Part shown: positions 1-13,911 of the stretch, in pieces
Layout of the letters: the number at the start of each line of letters is the position of its first letter
How positions within the stretch are numbered: position 1 is the first letter of the stretch
Translations under genes and position numbers: made by a program
NCBI GenBank assembly: GCA_019693395.1
Contig: JAAMXP010003423.1
Span: 1,369-23,125, forward strand
Length of the DNA stretch: 21,757 nucleotides
Source: Ettlia oleoabundans
Lineage: Eukaryota > Chlorophyta > Chlorophyceae > Chlamydomonadales
Reading direction: 5' to 3'
The notes under the pieces: generated by a model
Seen by the model: only the letters and a program-made list of their open reading frames with translations
What the model was told of the DNA's origin: nothing
Database searches by the model: none

Positions 1-241
1 GTGTCAGAGGCACATTCGTGGAAGATCATACCCAGACAAGCGTGCTCAAACAACTGCTGACCTGTTGCAAGTGGGTGGGTGTTCGACTGCATGGCCACAA
101 AAGGAGCAGCATGCAGGCAGTGCAGGGCATGGCGGCACCGTGCAGTGAGAGCCATGGTGTAGTGCAGACCAGAGTAGTAATGGGGCCCGCCTTCACCCAG
201 CTGCACCACAGGGCGATCTCGATGCCCTGCCCTGGACCCAC
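1..241. other. Left edge, apparently within CAND1 intron 14
   Basis: After the CAND1 exon 14 donor (GTGGGTCC reading leftward from 241), no stretch resembles the next CAND1 segment expected from plant homologues, and no good acceptor with family-like sequence follows. The interval is read as intron. Confidence 0.6.
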
Positions 242-5158
<4,917 letters not shown>

Positions 5159-5548
5159 CTTGCCGCATCGCCCTCGCTTCGCCACCACTGGGTGTATGTG
5201 GAGAAGGACCCTAAAGGACAGGTTTTGGGTCGGCCAACATATGCCAGCTCAGCTGTGGGCGATGGCACCTGCCATCCGGCGCGCTTGTCCGCTTATATAC
5301 ACCTTCAAAAAGCATCTAAGCTGCCGCATAGGCCGCGATTGACCACACTATAAGCAGCATGAAGGCCTGTGCAACTGTGCGTGTGTTGCACGGCGTTTGT
5401 TGCTTTTCACATGACTGAAGGGATCAACGGCACTCTGATGGCGGTTTGCATGGTGCAGCCGGAGAAATGCGCTACACGCACATGCACAGTGCCGCCCTGA
5501 ACGTCCGCCGGCTGTGGTTGCCCCGTCCCCGTGCAGGCAGCCACTACC
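5159..5548. promoter_or_regulatory. 390-bp divergent promoter between CAND1 and the cyclophilin gene
   Basis: This interval separates the two start codons and must hold both 5' UTRs and core promoters. TATA-like strings in plus orientation are TTATATAC (5293-5300) and TATAA (5349-5353); the latter, about 195 bp before the cyclophilin ATG, could serve that gene. I see no obvious TATA on the CAND1 side. The promoter role follows from position; the boxes are tentative. Confidence 0.4.
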
Positions 5549-7106
5549 ATGGCCCGTGCCTGCCAGCTGCCCCGTGTGGCCGCAGCTCAGCGTACCGGCG
5601 TACAGCTGCAGTCTGTGGCCCGGATTAGCAACGGCGCTGCTGCGCTGCGGAAGCAGCAGGTCGGCTCCGCTGCAACTGTTCGCCTGATGGCTGTGCGCAC
5701 TGTGGCCGCAGCTGCTGGCCCCACCGTCACCAAGAAGGTCTTCTTTGACATCACCATTGGCGATGAGCCCGCTGGACGCATCGTGATGGGCCTGTACGGC
5801 GGTAGGTTCTGCATGCTGCTCCAGCCCGGCCAGCCCCAACAGCCTGCCATTGAAGCGGCTGCAACTGCTTGTGGTGCCCTGGCTGCTCTGTCGTTTTCAA
5901 ATGTCCATCTCCTGGAGTAATGTCCATCTCCTCGAGTTGCAAACTTATTTTCCATATTTTCACGTATGGTTGGTGCTGGTTCCAACCACGCCAACCCAGC
6001 AAGCACCTTATATACACCCCTACCGGCTGTTGCGCTGCAACTCCCTGATGCCTTGCAGACGACGTGCCCAAGACATGCGATAACTTTGCAAAGCTATGCA
6101 CGGGCGAGATGGGTTTCGGATACAAGGGCTGCGGCTTCCATAGAGTCATCAAGGAGTTCATGCTCCAGGTGAACAAAGCGCGGGTGGTTTTTTGCTGGCC
6201 TCGTTTTGCAGGCTGCCGACCACCTCCTGTGTCCATGCTGCAGGGTGGTGACTTTACTGCTGGCAACGGCACCGGCGGCAAGTCCATCTATGGTGCGTCG
6301 CATCATGTTCATGCAGCTGTGATCAGCCGTTTCGTACTGATCACAGCACGCTGCTTCAAGCTTGTGCTGTGTACTGCTTGAAGCTGCCCCACTCGCACAC
6401 CTTGGTGTCCTCTACCATCCACCGCCTCGCCTGCCACAGGCCGCACTTTCCCCGACGAGAACTTCATCCACAAGCACACCAAGCCCGGCCTGCTGTCCAT
6501 GGCCAACGCCGGCCCCAACACAAATGGCTCCCAGTTCTTTATTACCACCGTGCCCTGCCCCTGGTGCGGTGCAAGCACGGCAGGGGGACGGTGTTTGCAC
6601 TACACTAGTATGCGCACATCCTGCGGTGGTGCACGCCTTACAGCACCCTGCTGCATGTGCTGGTGCAGCTTCGGGGCAACTGGATTGCAGTTGATGGCTT
6701 TTCTCTGCACAGCAGTGGGGGATGTACGCGTTGGGATTGTCCCTGGGTGGTGGGATATTTGTCAGTGTAGCCCACCTGCAGCGCTATGGACACCCAGTTG
6801 TGGGCCAAGACCCAAAAGTTGGGCCACATTGTTCTGCTGCAGGCTGGATGGCCGCCATGTGGTGTTTGGAGAGGTGGTGGAGGGCTACAATGTGAGACCA
6901 AGGGCTGTGCTGGTTGAAATATCCAGGGCAGCAACCCGCGGTGCACCGATTATGGTTCCCTGCGTGTGTACCGCTTGGCCAACCTAGTCTAACCACTCTT
7001 TGCCTGCTGCTGGCCGCAGGTGGTGGAGACCATTGAGAACACACCCACTGGCGCCATGGACAAGCCTCGCGCGCCTGTCAAGATTGCTGATTGTGGCGAG
7101 CTCTAA
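5549..7106 (+). CDS. Cyclophilin-type peptidyl-prolyl cis-trans isomerase, organelle-targeted (CYP20-3-like)
   Basis: The enzyme catalyses cis-trans isomerisation of X-Pro bonds in protein folding. Six exons (5549-5801, 6059-6168, 6244-6292, 6440-6563, 6843-6891, 7020-7106) join in frame to 223 aa. Residues 1 to about 58 are Ala/Arg/Ser/Gln-rich with few acids, like a transit peptide; chloroplast is favoured by resemblance to plant CYP20-3, but a mitochondrial peptide is not excluded. The domain begins [19 protein letters not shown]. Active-site residues known from human CypA are present: R113 in FHRVI, F118/M119/Q121 in EFMLQGGDF, N160 in [15 protein letters not shown]179 and H184 in [10 protein letters not shown]. 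The C-terminus KIADCGEL resembles the CYP20-3 ending. Several Cys (91, 98, 109, 177, 220) could allow redox control, as known for that plant protein; this is inference. The large-loop insertion of cytosolic plant cyclophilins is absent. Confidence 0.94.
5900..5937. repeat. 19-bp tandem duplication in cyclophilin intron 1
   Basis: AATGTCCATCTCCTGGAGT (5900-5918) is followed at once by the same 19-mer with one substitution (CTCGAGT; 5919-5937). It lies in the 257-bp first intron, so the protein is unaffected. Confidence 0.9.
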
Positions 7107-7607
7107 ATTGCTCCCGCCTGATCTGCTTGCGGACCACGTTCGCTGCTTACCTTGAGTGCAGCCTGTGTATTGAACGACAAAGTGGGAGTAGGAGGAAGAG
7201 TGTCTCTTGATGAGCGTTCGTATACTTGGAAAGGGTCGATGTCATCCACCAATGCTCATGGCCGCACTAAACAGACTGTGATCGTCAGCGCGCTGGGAAC
7301 GCTGAGCGGAGGTGCCGTTTAGAAAATTTCGGAAAGGAAACTGCCAGCGAAATTCGGCAAGGCTTGAAATGCCTCTTTTCATGTTCAAACCTTGCAATAG
7401 GACGGACCAGCAACTACCTTTCACGAAGTGCGGCTTCCCATCACCCCGCAAACAGCGGGTCAGGCGACGACGAGCGTGACCACAATTCGTCGCTGCAAAT
7501 TATAGGACAGCGGGAGGCGCATAACGCTTGCGCGCTCTCTTTTTGGGTTTTCGCCTACCCAGCGAAGCCCCAGAACATTGTTGTGCCGTGCCGTTATCCT
7601 TGTGGCG
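7107..7607. other. Intergenic region between the cyclophilin and BAH-protein genes
   Basis: It must hold the cyclophilin 3' UTR and the promoter and 5' UTR of the next gene, both on the plus strand. I find no TGTAA signal, no clear TATA box, no RNA gene and no ORF with coding character. The stretch 7300-7560 is less GC-rich than its surroundings. Confidence 0.5.
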
Positions 7608-10600
7608 ATGGCTGAACAGGTGAGGGGTGCCAGGCAGGCAAGTGCCGCTCCTTGCCTAGCGCCTAGCCGGCGGCGGCAGCTTGGGCAGCTGGATACACCG
7701 CTTTGTATGATGCTGCTCTCCTATGGCGCAGGAGAAGCAGGAGGTCATTGAGATCAGCAGTGTTGATGATGATGATGAGGCGGCTGAGGAGGATGAAGCG
7801 GGGTGGCCGTCAATGGAGGGCACGGTAAGAGAGGGCCTGCTCAGTGAAAATGCAACGCGCTGTTAGCATGCTAGCGGCTGTTTCTGTATGTTCCAACCTT
7901 GCAATTAACGTCGTAAATTGCATCAGAACATTACTGCCCTTCCCCTCTATTCACATTCCATGCTGCAGCAAACTGATGATGAGCAGGTGATGAGCAGGAG
8001 GCTTGTTGTGGCCGGCGGCACCAACCTTCTATCAGAGGCAGCAGCTTGTGGCAGTATGCTCTGTGAGTGGTTTTCCACCTGTTCTAGCTTCAATTGAACC
8101 TGCAGGAGGATAAGGAGATAGAGGCAGTTCCCTCCACCTTGCCTGGCGACCCACCGGGAGAGCTGGTGCGTGCTGCTGCCGGTGCTCAGTATCTGTCGGC
8201 ACCACTACCTCTCTCAACACTCAACTCTGCTGGCCTGCTTTGCTCCCTGCTGCCTGAACTGTGTGGTTTGTTGTCCCTATGAACAGCCGACTCCCAGCAT
8301 GGACACTGTGGCCAGTCCCCATGGTGCATCCGCACCGCACAGAGCTAAGGCCCAGAGCAGCCCCACCCCTCCTGCCCTGACCCGCCTGCCTGCCTTGCTT
8401 TCTCAGGAGCTGTGGATCCAAGACCTGAAGACCGAGGACCCCTCGCAGCCTGGCGGGTATGCGCGGCGGCGTGTAGGCAGGGGCAGCGTGGTGTTGGTGC
8501 GGGGGCAGGACGATGAGGGGACCACGGTGACCTGGGTGGCCATGGTGAAAAAGGTGAGCCGGCTATCCCAGTCTGCAACTGCTTCTGTGTTTTCAAGTTC
8601 CTTGAGGTCCAGTGTGATGTGATGTTTCCTTGCTGTGTATTGCGTGTTTCTTATAGAGGCTTGAGTGTTTGTGGCGATGGCTGGTGGCTGCCAGGTTTCT
8701 CCCTCCTTCCAGCGGGCTGGAGTAGACAGAGATGCATGCTCCCAACATAACCAGTTAGCAAACTCGCTGTGCGCGCTTCAGAAGTCATCTTGCACTCCTG
8801 TTCCCATCGCAGGTGTACCGCCGTGGGCCGCAGTACCGCGCCGACATCTGCTGGCTGTATCGCAAGTCGGATGTGCCCTCGGCAGCGGCGCGCAATGTCA
8901 CGCTGTCGAGTAACCCACGACAGGCAAGACATGGCAGATGCTGGTGAATGTTGGCAATCCCCTGAGGCTTGGGCATATATACCATACGGTTGCACCTTGT
9001 TGCAAGGGAGGAAAGCCCTCCTGTACGCTTCAAACCCATGCTCACTTGCATCTGCCGTACTGACGGCCACCCTTTTAGCCACGTTCTGGCGTCACCGACG
9101 CCCCATCGGCACCCTCCCTGCTTGCTCCCCGCAGCTGCTGTTCACCAACGACGCAGACAAGGCAAGCACGCTATGCACTTATCAGTGTGCTGGTCTCTAC
9201 ACCAGGCTTGCCGCAACCTACTTAGCTCCTCCTGTCTGTTGTTTGGTTGCCGGCAAGCCAGTGTTGGCGGCACAGCAGATGCAGTTACTGCCATGCCGTA
9301 ACTGCCCTGAAAGCAGCCGCTTGGATTTGGTCCCTCGCTCCCCATTTGCCCTTGATAGTAAGGAAGCCCCCGCCGCACTTCCATCCACTGCCTCCTTGTG
9401 TCTGCAGGTTGATGCCAAGTTTATCCGCCACCCAGCCCACGCCTGGTTCCTCACAGAGCACGACCCCGTCCCCACCATGCGCTGCGGGCAGGGGCAGCTC
9501 AGGTGGGGGCCACTCACACACCACTTGTGGGTGGGCACCAGGAACGTACAAACAGCCAGCCGGTTGCAGCAGCCCAGCTTGCCCCGATTGTTGTACCGGC
9601 ATGAGCAGGAACACGGTTGATGGCAGTGATGGGAGGGCACGGTATGTTGTCCCCAGGAAGCCACGCTCGCCATTCAATCAACTTCAAACATCATGCTTTC
9701 CACCCGCAGGCACAGCCGCCCGCGGCCGGGATTCCTTGTGCGCCACGTGTACGACAAGCAGAGTGGGCGCGTGTATGCACTGGGTGACTCCAACCTCAAG
9801 GCAGCTAACCCAGAGCTGGGCAGAGAGGTAGTGTTGAAGCAGGCACTGTGGTGGTCCCTACTCCTACTGGTGTACTGTGCCTCTTACCAGCCGCGGTGGT
9901 GTCCGCAGTGGCTGGATGGTTGTTTCCCTGCCAACAAGTGGCATTTCCAGTTGCTTGCCGCTTGACACTGTTGTCAAGGTATCCCCCCTCGCTTTCCTAC
10001 CCTGCTCGTCCCGCCCGCCCTTGTTGTTGGGTGTGCACAGGTGAGGCAGCTGGTGCAGGCAAGCAGGGATCTGCTGCGTGAGGTTCAGCTGCAGGAGGCG
10101 CGCTACGACTTGAGGGAAGGGCTGGCAGCGGTTGAGGCCATGCCCTTTGTGCGGCCTGAGGCGGCGGCAGCGCGCCAGCGGCAGCTAGCGGAGGAGGAAG
10201 AGGCGGCGACGGCGGTGCAGGAGGATTCTTCGGCAGAATCAGAGTCGGAGGAGGAGCAGGAGGAGCAGGAAAGAAGGGAGCGGGGGTGCGAGGCAGCAAA
10301 TGGGATCAATGCAGGGCCGGTAAGTGGCAGCTGCAATGGCGCGGTGCAGGGCTGTGTTGATGAGGCCCAGCAGAAGCAGCAGCAGCAGCAGGAAGAAGAG
10401 CAGCGGCGGTTGCAGCAGCAGCAGCAGCAGGTTGAGGATGAGCGGAGGCCCGCTGAGGCGCAGCAGCGGCGGCAGCAGGAGGTGGATGCAGAAGCCGTCA
10501 AGCTGGCGCGCCTGCTGCCGCAACAGCAACAGGAGCAGGACAAGGGAGGCGACACAATGGCTCCAGTTGGGGCACAGCCTGTGGGTCAACAAGGGCAGGA

Positions 10601-13530
10601 GCCAGGGTCCCCCACAGCCCCAGTTGCCTCCCCACATGCCACATCAGCATCAGCCGCCAGCTGGAAGCGCTGTGCCCAGCAGCTGCTGCGCCAGGCTGGC
10701 GAGCTGCCTAAGAAGGCGGCACCGCCACCCACAGCGGGTCCTCAGTCGGGCCAGTGCGGCAGGCCTGCCGGTGGTCTGACACCTGAGCAGGTTGACCAGC
10801 TGGCAGAGGGAGCCACACAGCCCGGCACGCAGCACCTGGTGCCCCTGCTGCAAGCCATCTGCGGCGCAACAGAGGTGAGCACAGCTGGCATGAGGGCTGG
10901 CTGGCAGGATTCTGTCCTGTGTATGTCGTAGTATGGCCCTGCTGGTGGACTGCGGACACCTTTCAGCCTGGGCTATGGCCAGTTTTGCCGGGCCCTGTGC
11001 CCACCACCTCCGTGTGAGCCTGTCCCCGCCTCGCCTCCTGCTGGTCCTGGTTGCCGACACACACACACACACACACACATCAGCTTCTCCACCTGACTAG
11101 CAACAGACAGACGAAACAAGCTTGCCCGCACCGTCGCACCTCTTGAGTGAGCATGCTTGTGTGCCGTGCTGCTGCAGTCTGCTGCGCGCGAGCTTCTTGA
11201 CCAGCTCATGTTCCTGCGGGTGCTCATCACCTGGCTGTGGAACCTGGTGGCCGTGCTGGCGCAGGCGGCGGAGGTGCCGCATCAGGCGCTAGGTGGGTGG
11301 GTGGGTGGGTGGGTAGGCGGTCAAGTGCGTGAGCACGCCATGGCAGTTCTTTCCCCGTGCCCCTGCCCCGAGCATCTGTCGATGCTTGACTGGCGGTGCA
11401 GGGGGGGTGGGAGCCGCTTGCTCCAATTGTGCATGTGTACACGTACGACCTGTTCTGCTCGCACAATCTGGCTGGAAGTTGCCACCAATAGAAGCATAGT
11501 GGTGTGCTCACTCTGATCACCACACAAGTGGTTCTTGATCAGCTGCCTTCCCGCCTTGCTTGCATTTCCTGGCCGGGTTGCCCTGCGCTACATGCCCTGC
11601 CCCTCCGCCTGCCTGCAGACCCCGAGGTTGAGCGCTGTGCGGTGCTGGTGCTGCGCGCGCTGGAGCGATGCCCCTACACAGCAGCCGCAGACAGGTGGCT
11701 GCGCATGGTGAGGGCCAGCGCTTGGGGCTGTGTGGCTTAGGAACCAGTTTATTAATCCATTACCTTCTGAAGTTCAAAATATGTTGTTTTTTCTATTTTC
11801 ACTCCCTCTCAACCAATTGTTGCTCAGTTTGGGTGCCAACCGTGGGGTGCGCCCACCCTCCTACATTGTTGCTGTCTGCCCATTCAACAACCTGCACCCG
11901 CACCGACGCCAACTCCATGTGATTGTTATATGGCTTCCATACACACACATAGCTTGCTGTTGCTGCCCATGCTCCACTTGCCGCAGGTGTATGGCGACCA
12001 AATGCTGCGTATGCTGACGGACAGCCGGGACAACAACCCGTATCCTCCCGCTGTGCAGCAGGCCGCTGCCCGCCTAAAGGTGCGACCACGCTCGTGTGTC
12101 TGGCCGCATCTGCATTCAACGCCAAAGCCATGGCCGGCCCTTCTGTTGTGCACCTTTGTCATTTGTCATGCATGTTACTACAGTCCTCGCTGTACAATGC
12201 ATTACACGTTTCCTTACGACTGGCGCAAATGTTTCCACCCGTTTCCTTGTGGCTGCTTCAGGGTCTATGGCGTGAGAGCCACGAGGAGCTGCGCCGCCAG
12301 CACCAGGAGCGGCAGCGCCAGCGTGATGCCAACGAGCGGCGCGAGCGGCAGCAGGAGCGTGAGGAGCAGCGCATGTTGCAGCGCAGCCCACAGGCAGCCA
12401 AGGTGGTGGGCATGGCAACCAGCGGCAGGAGGGTGTCGGCTCTAGGGGTGGGGGGGGGAGCCACCTATGTGCGGCCGCGCCTCTCACCGCAGCCAATGGG
12501 CTCCGCCACACCCGCCACATCGTGCATGTCAGCAGCAACCCGAGTTGCTGCTGGGGGCCAACCACGTACCGCCCCTCCTGGGATGCCGCAGATCACACCT
12601 ATACAGCCGCCTGCAGCAGCATCTGCCGCAGATGGATTGCAGCAGAGGGCCTTGATGCCACCCACCTTGACACAGTCCCAGCCAGCAGCACAGCAGTCGG
12701 CGGCAGCAGGTGATGCAGCGGGGGTGCGTGGATGCCAGCCAGCAGCCGCCGCTGCAAGCAGCAGGCCGAGCCTGCAGGCAGCGCATCCTGCCACCCCTCA
12801 CCCACAGCAGACGCTTCAGCACCAACAGCAGCAGGCGGACCCGCTGAGTGCAGCCTGGCTGAGCGCTTTCGGCGGCAAGTCGCAATCTGCTCCGCCCAAG
12901 GCTCAGCAACCACAGCGCGTGCAACAGCAACAACAACCACAGCGTGTGCAACAGGGGCAGCAGGAACCACCGCAGGACGTGCTGTGGCAGCAGCAGCAGC
13001 AGGTACAATGTGAGGGGCCCACACACCAGCAGGAGCACTCTCAGCAGCCTTCGCAGGAGCTGCAACAGCCAGCAGGACCATCACAGCAGCAACAACAACC
13101 ACAGCAGCCTTTACAGCAGCAGCAGCCAGCGCAGCAGCAACAACAGCCAGACCAGCCGTCACAGCAGCAGGAACAGCCACAGCAGCCGCCACAACAGCAG
13201 CACGTGTGTATCAGCAAAACCGTGCGCGACAGCATTAGGGAGCCTGCCCAGGCAGCCAGTGCTCCTGACGTGGTATCAGCAGCAGGGGATCAGCCACACG
13301 AGCAACCGCTGGCACGATCCACATTGGTGCTGGAGGGGCAGCAAGGAGCAGCCGGCATCATTGGTCAGAAGCGGCCGGCACCAGACAGCGACAGCGCTGA
13401 CCCCAGGGCAGTGCGGGCCGAAAAGCGTACTGCCAGGCAGGAAAGTGAGGCACAAAGCAACAAGCCCTCCAAGCATAATAAGCCCCGTAAGCTGGCAGCG
13501 CTTCTCAAGATGAGTTCCAGGAGATATTAA
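7608..13530 (+). CDS. BAH domain / TFIIS N-terminal-like domain protein, SUO-like, Q-rich
   Basis: Fourteen exons (7608-7619, 7732-7824, 7969-7986, 8106-8165, 8287-8553, 8813-8923, 9135-9161, 9408-9502, 9710-9827, 10041-10874, 11178-11292, 11619-11707, 11987-12079, 12262-13530) give about 1066 aa. Residues 8-19 (EVIEISSVDDDD) look like a SUMO-interacting motif. Residues ~102-212 form a BAH domain: RVGRGSVVLVRG, ICWLYRKSDVP, NPRQLLFTNDADKVDAKFI. Next comes GFLVRHVYDKQSGRVYALGD, similar to the FVCRRVYD...LWWLTD segment after the BAH domain of Arabidopsis SUO. Residues ~511-650 (GGLTPEQVDQL, LLDQLMFL, CAVLVLRALERCPYT, LKGLWRE) resemble the SUO TFIIS-N bundle. Poly-Q tracts lie at ~378-398 and ~771-958, and the tail is basic and NLS-like. 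SUO acts in miRNA translational repression through GW repeats; none are obvious here, so a chromatin or transcription role is equally possible. Introns 6 and 7 have GC donors. Exon 5 may hide a 99-bp phase-0 intron (8308-8406). Confidence 0.78.
9135..9161 (+). other. 27-nt microexon between two GC-AG introns
   Basis: Acceptor CCCCGCAG precedes CTGCTGTTCACC, and the exon ends GACAAG before GCAAGC. It encodes LLFTNDADK, the conserved ELF-S-n-xDEV element of a BAH domain, and joins NPRQ to VDAKFIRHP in phase 0. The upstream intron (8924-9134) begins GCAAGA after CGACAG; the downstream intron (9162-9407) begins GCAAGC and ends TCTGCAG. No GT donor fits at either position without adding non-family residues. 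Confidence 0.75.
10368..10430 (+). repeat. CAG-rich polyglutamine-coding tract
   Basis: Runs of CAG, with some AAG, GAG and GAA codons, encode QQKQQQQQ, EEEQ and QQQQQQ inside the 834-nt exon 10 of the BAH-protein gene. The opposite strand reads as Leu- or Cys-rich open frames, which are artefacts of the repeat. Confidence 0.85.
11057..11079. repeat. (AC)11 microsatellite in an intron of the BAH-protein gene
   Basis: A perfect AC dinucleotide run in the intron 10875-11177, about 100 nt upstream of the acceptor at 11177. Confidence 0.95.
11293..11314 (+). repeat. GGGT repeat starting at a 5' splice site of the BAH-protein gene
   Basis: Exon 11 ends GCGCTAG and the intron starts GTGGGTGGGTGGGTGGGT, continuing for one more unit. 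It is the same arrangement as at two CAND1 donors but in a gene on the opposite strand, so the repeat follows sense orientation. Confidence 0.85.
12900..13200 (+). repeat. CAG/CAA-rich Gln/Pro-rich coding region
   Basis: Mixed CAG and CAA codons interspersed with CCA/CCG encode a low-complexity Q/P-rich segment in the last exon of the BAH-protein gene. The reading frame stays open throughout and is followed by a non-repetitive, basic C-terminus, so the exon is genuine coding sequence. Confidence 0.85.
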
Positions 13531-13911
13531 TCTGAGTTTTGGGGGCACATATATGCTGCCTCATGTTGTAAGCATGTATCATCTCAATCACACTGGGTCA
13601 ATCCAAGCAAGAGAGAACTTCTTGTGACAAGAAAGAAAGGTGAAGACATGAAACAAGAAGGTGCAACGAATAGAAGCTGCACTCAAGCTATGGCACTGCC
13701 AGCTATCACTGGGGTACATACAAACTGAGGGATACACAGACCTGCCTGCCTACCGAGGGCCAATGTCGAGATACAGAGAAAGGAATACACACAATGGTGC
13801 GCCTCTTGAACATCGGTGAGTTTGCTTTCGAATTCTTGCTGTGCACAGCTGGCTGGCATGTACGCCTTCCAGCCCCTGCTGGCCTGGTTATGCGCTGGGT
13901 CAACTCGATCA
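13531..13911. other. Convergent 3' intergenic region (BAH-protein gene / coiled-coil gene)
   Basis: 381 bp separate the two stop codons and must hold both 3' UTRs. The sequence is less GC-rich and purine-rich around 13610-13690. Apart from the TGTAA at 13567-13571 I see no gene, repeat or structured RNA. No TTACA string marks a matching poly(A) signal for the minus-strand gene. Confidence 0.5.
13567..13571 (+). terminator. TGTAA poly(A) signal for the BAH-protein gene
   Basis: TGTAA is the usual chlorophyte polyadenylation signal, placed some 10-20 nt before the cleavage site. This copy is 36 nt after the stop codon (13528-13530), which would make an unusually short 3' UTR, so a later non-canonical site is possible. 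Confidence 0.45.

Noticed and set aside
8324..8406. An intron with donor GTGCAT at 8324 before the strong TTTCTCAG acceptor.
   Set aside because: It leaves the wrong phase. Only a donor at 8308 fits, and the uninterrupted exon is open anyway, so the choice is left undecided in the gene entry.
8769..9620. A 283-codon plus-strand open frame.
   Set aside because: It crosses three introns in a frame other than that of the BAH exons and has no family-like sequence; the BAH exons explain the region better.
10103..10637. Minus-strand Cys-rich and Leu-rich open frames opposite the polyQ tract.
   Set aside because: They are reverse complements of CAG codon runs in a well-phased plus-strand exon; composition is pure repeat.
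12094..12261. Extension of the last BAH-gene exon upstream to 12094.
   Set aside because: A clear acceptor (TGGCTGCTTCAG) lies at 12261 and the joined exon restores the phase; the upstream part has intron character.
12599..13192. A 197-codon Ala/Val-rich minus-strand frame that looks membrane-like.
   Set aside because: It is antisense to the Q/P-rich last exon; CAG/CAA read backwards in this frame gives Ala/Val codons.
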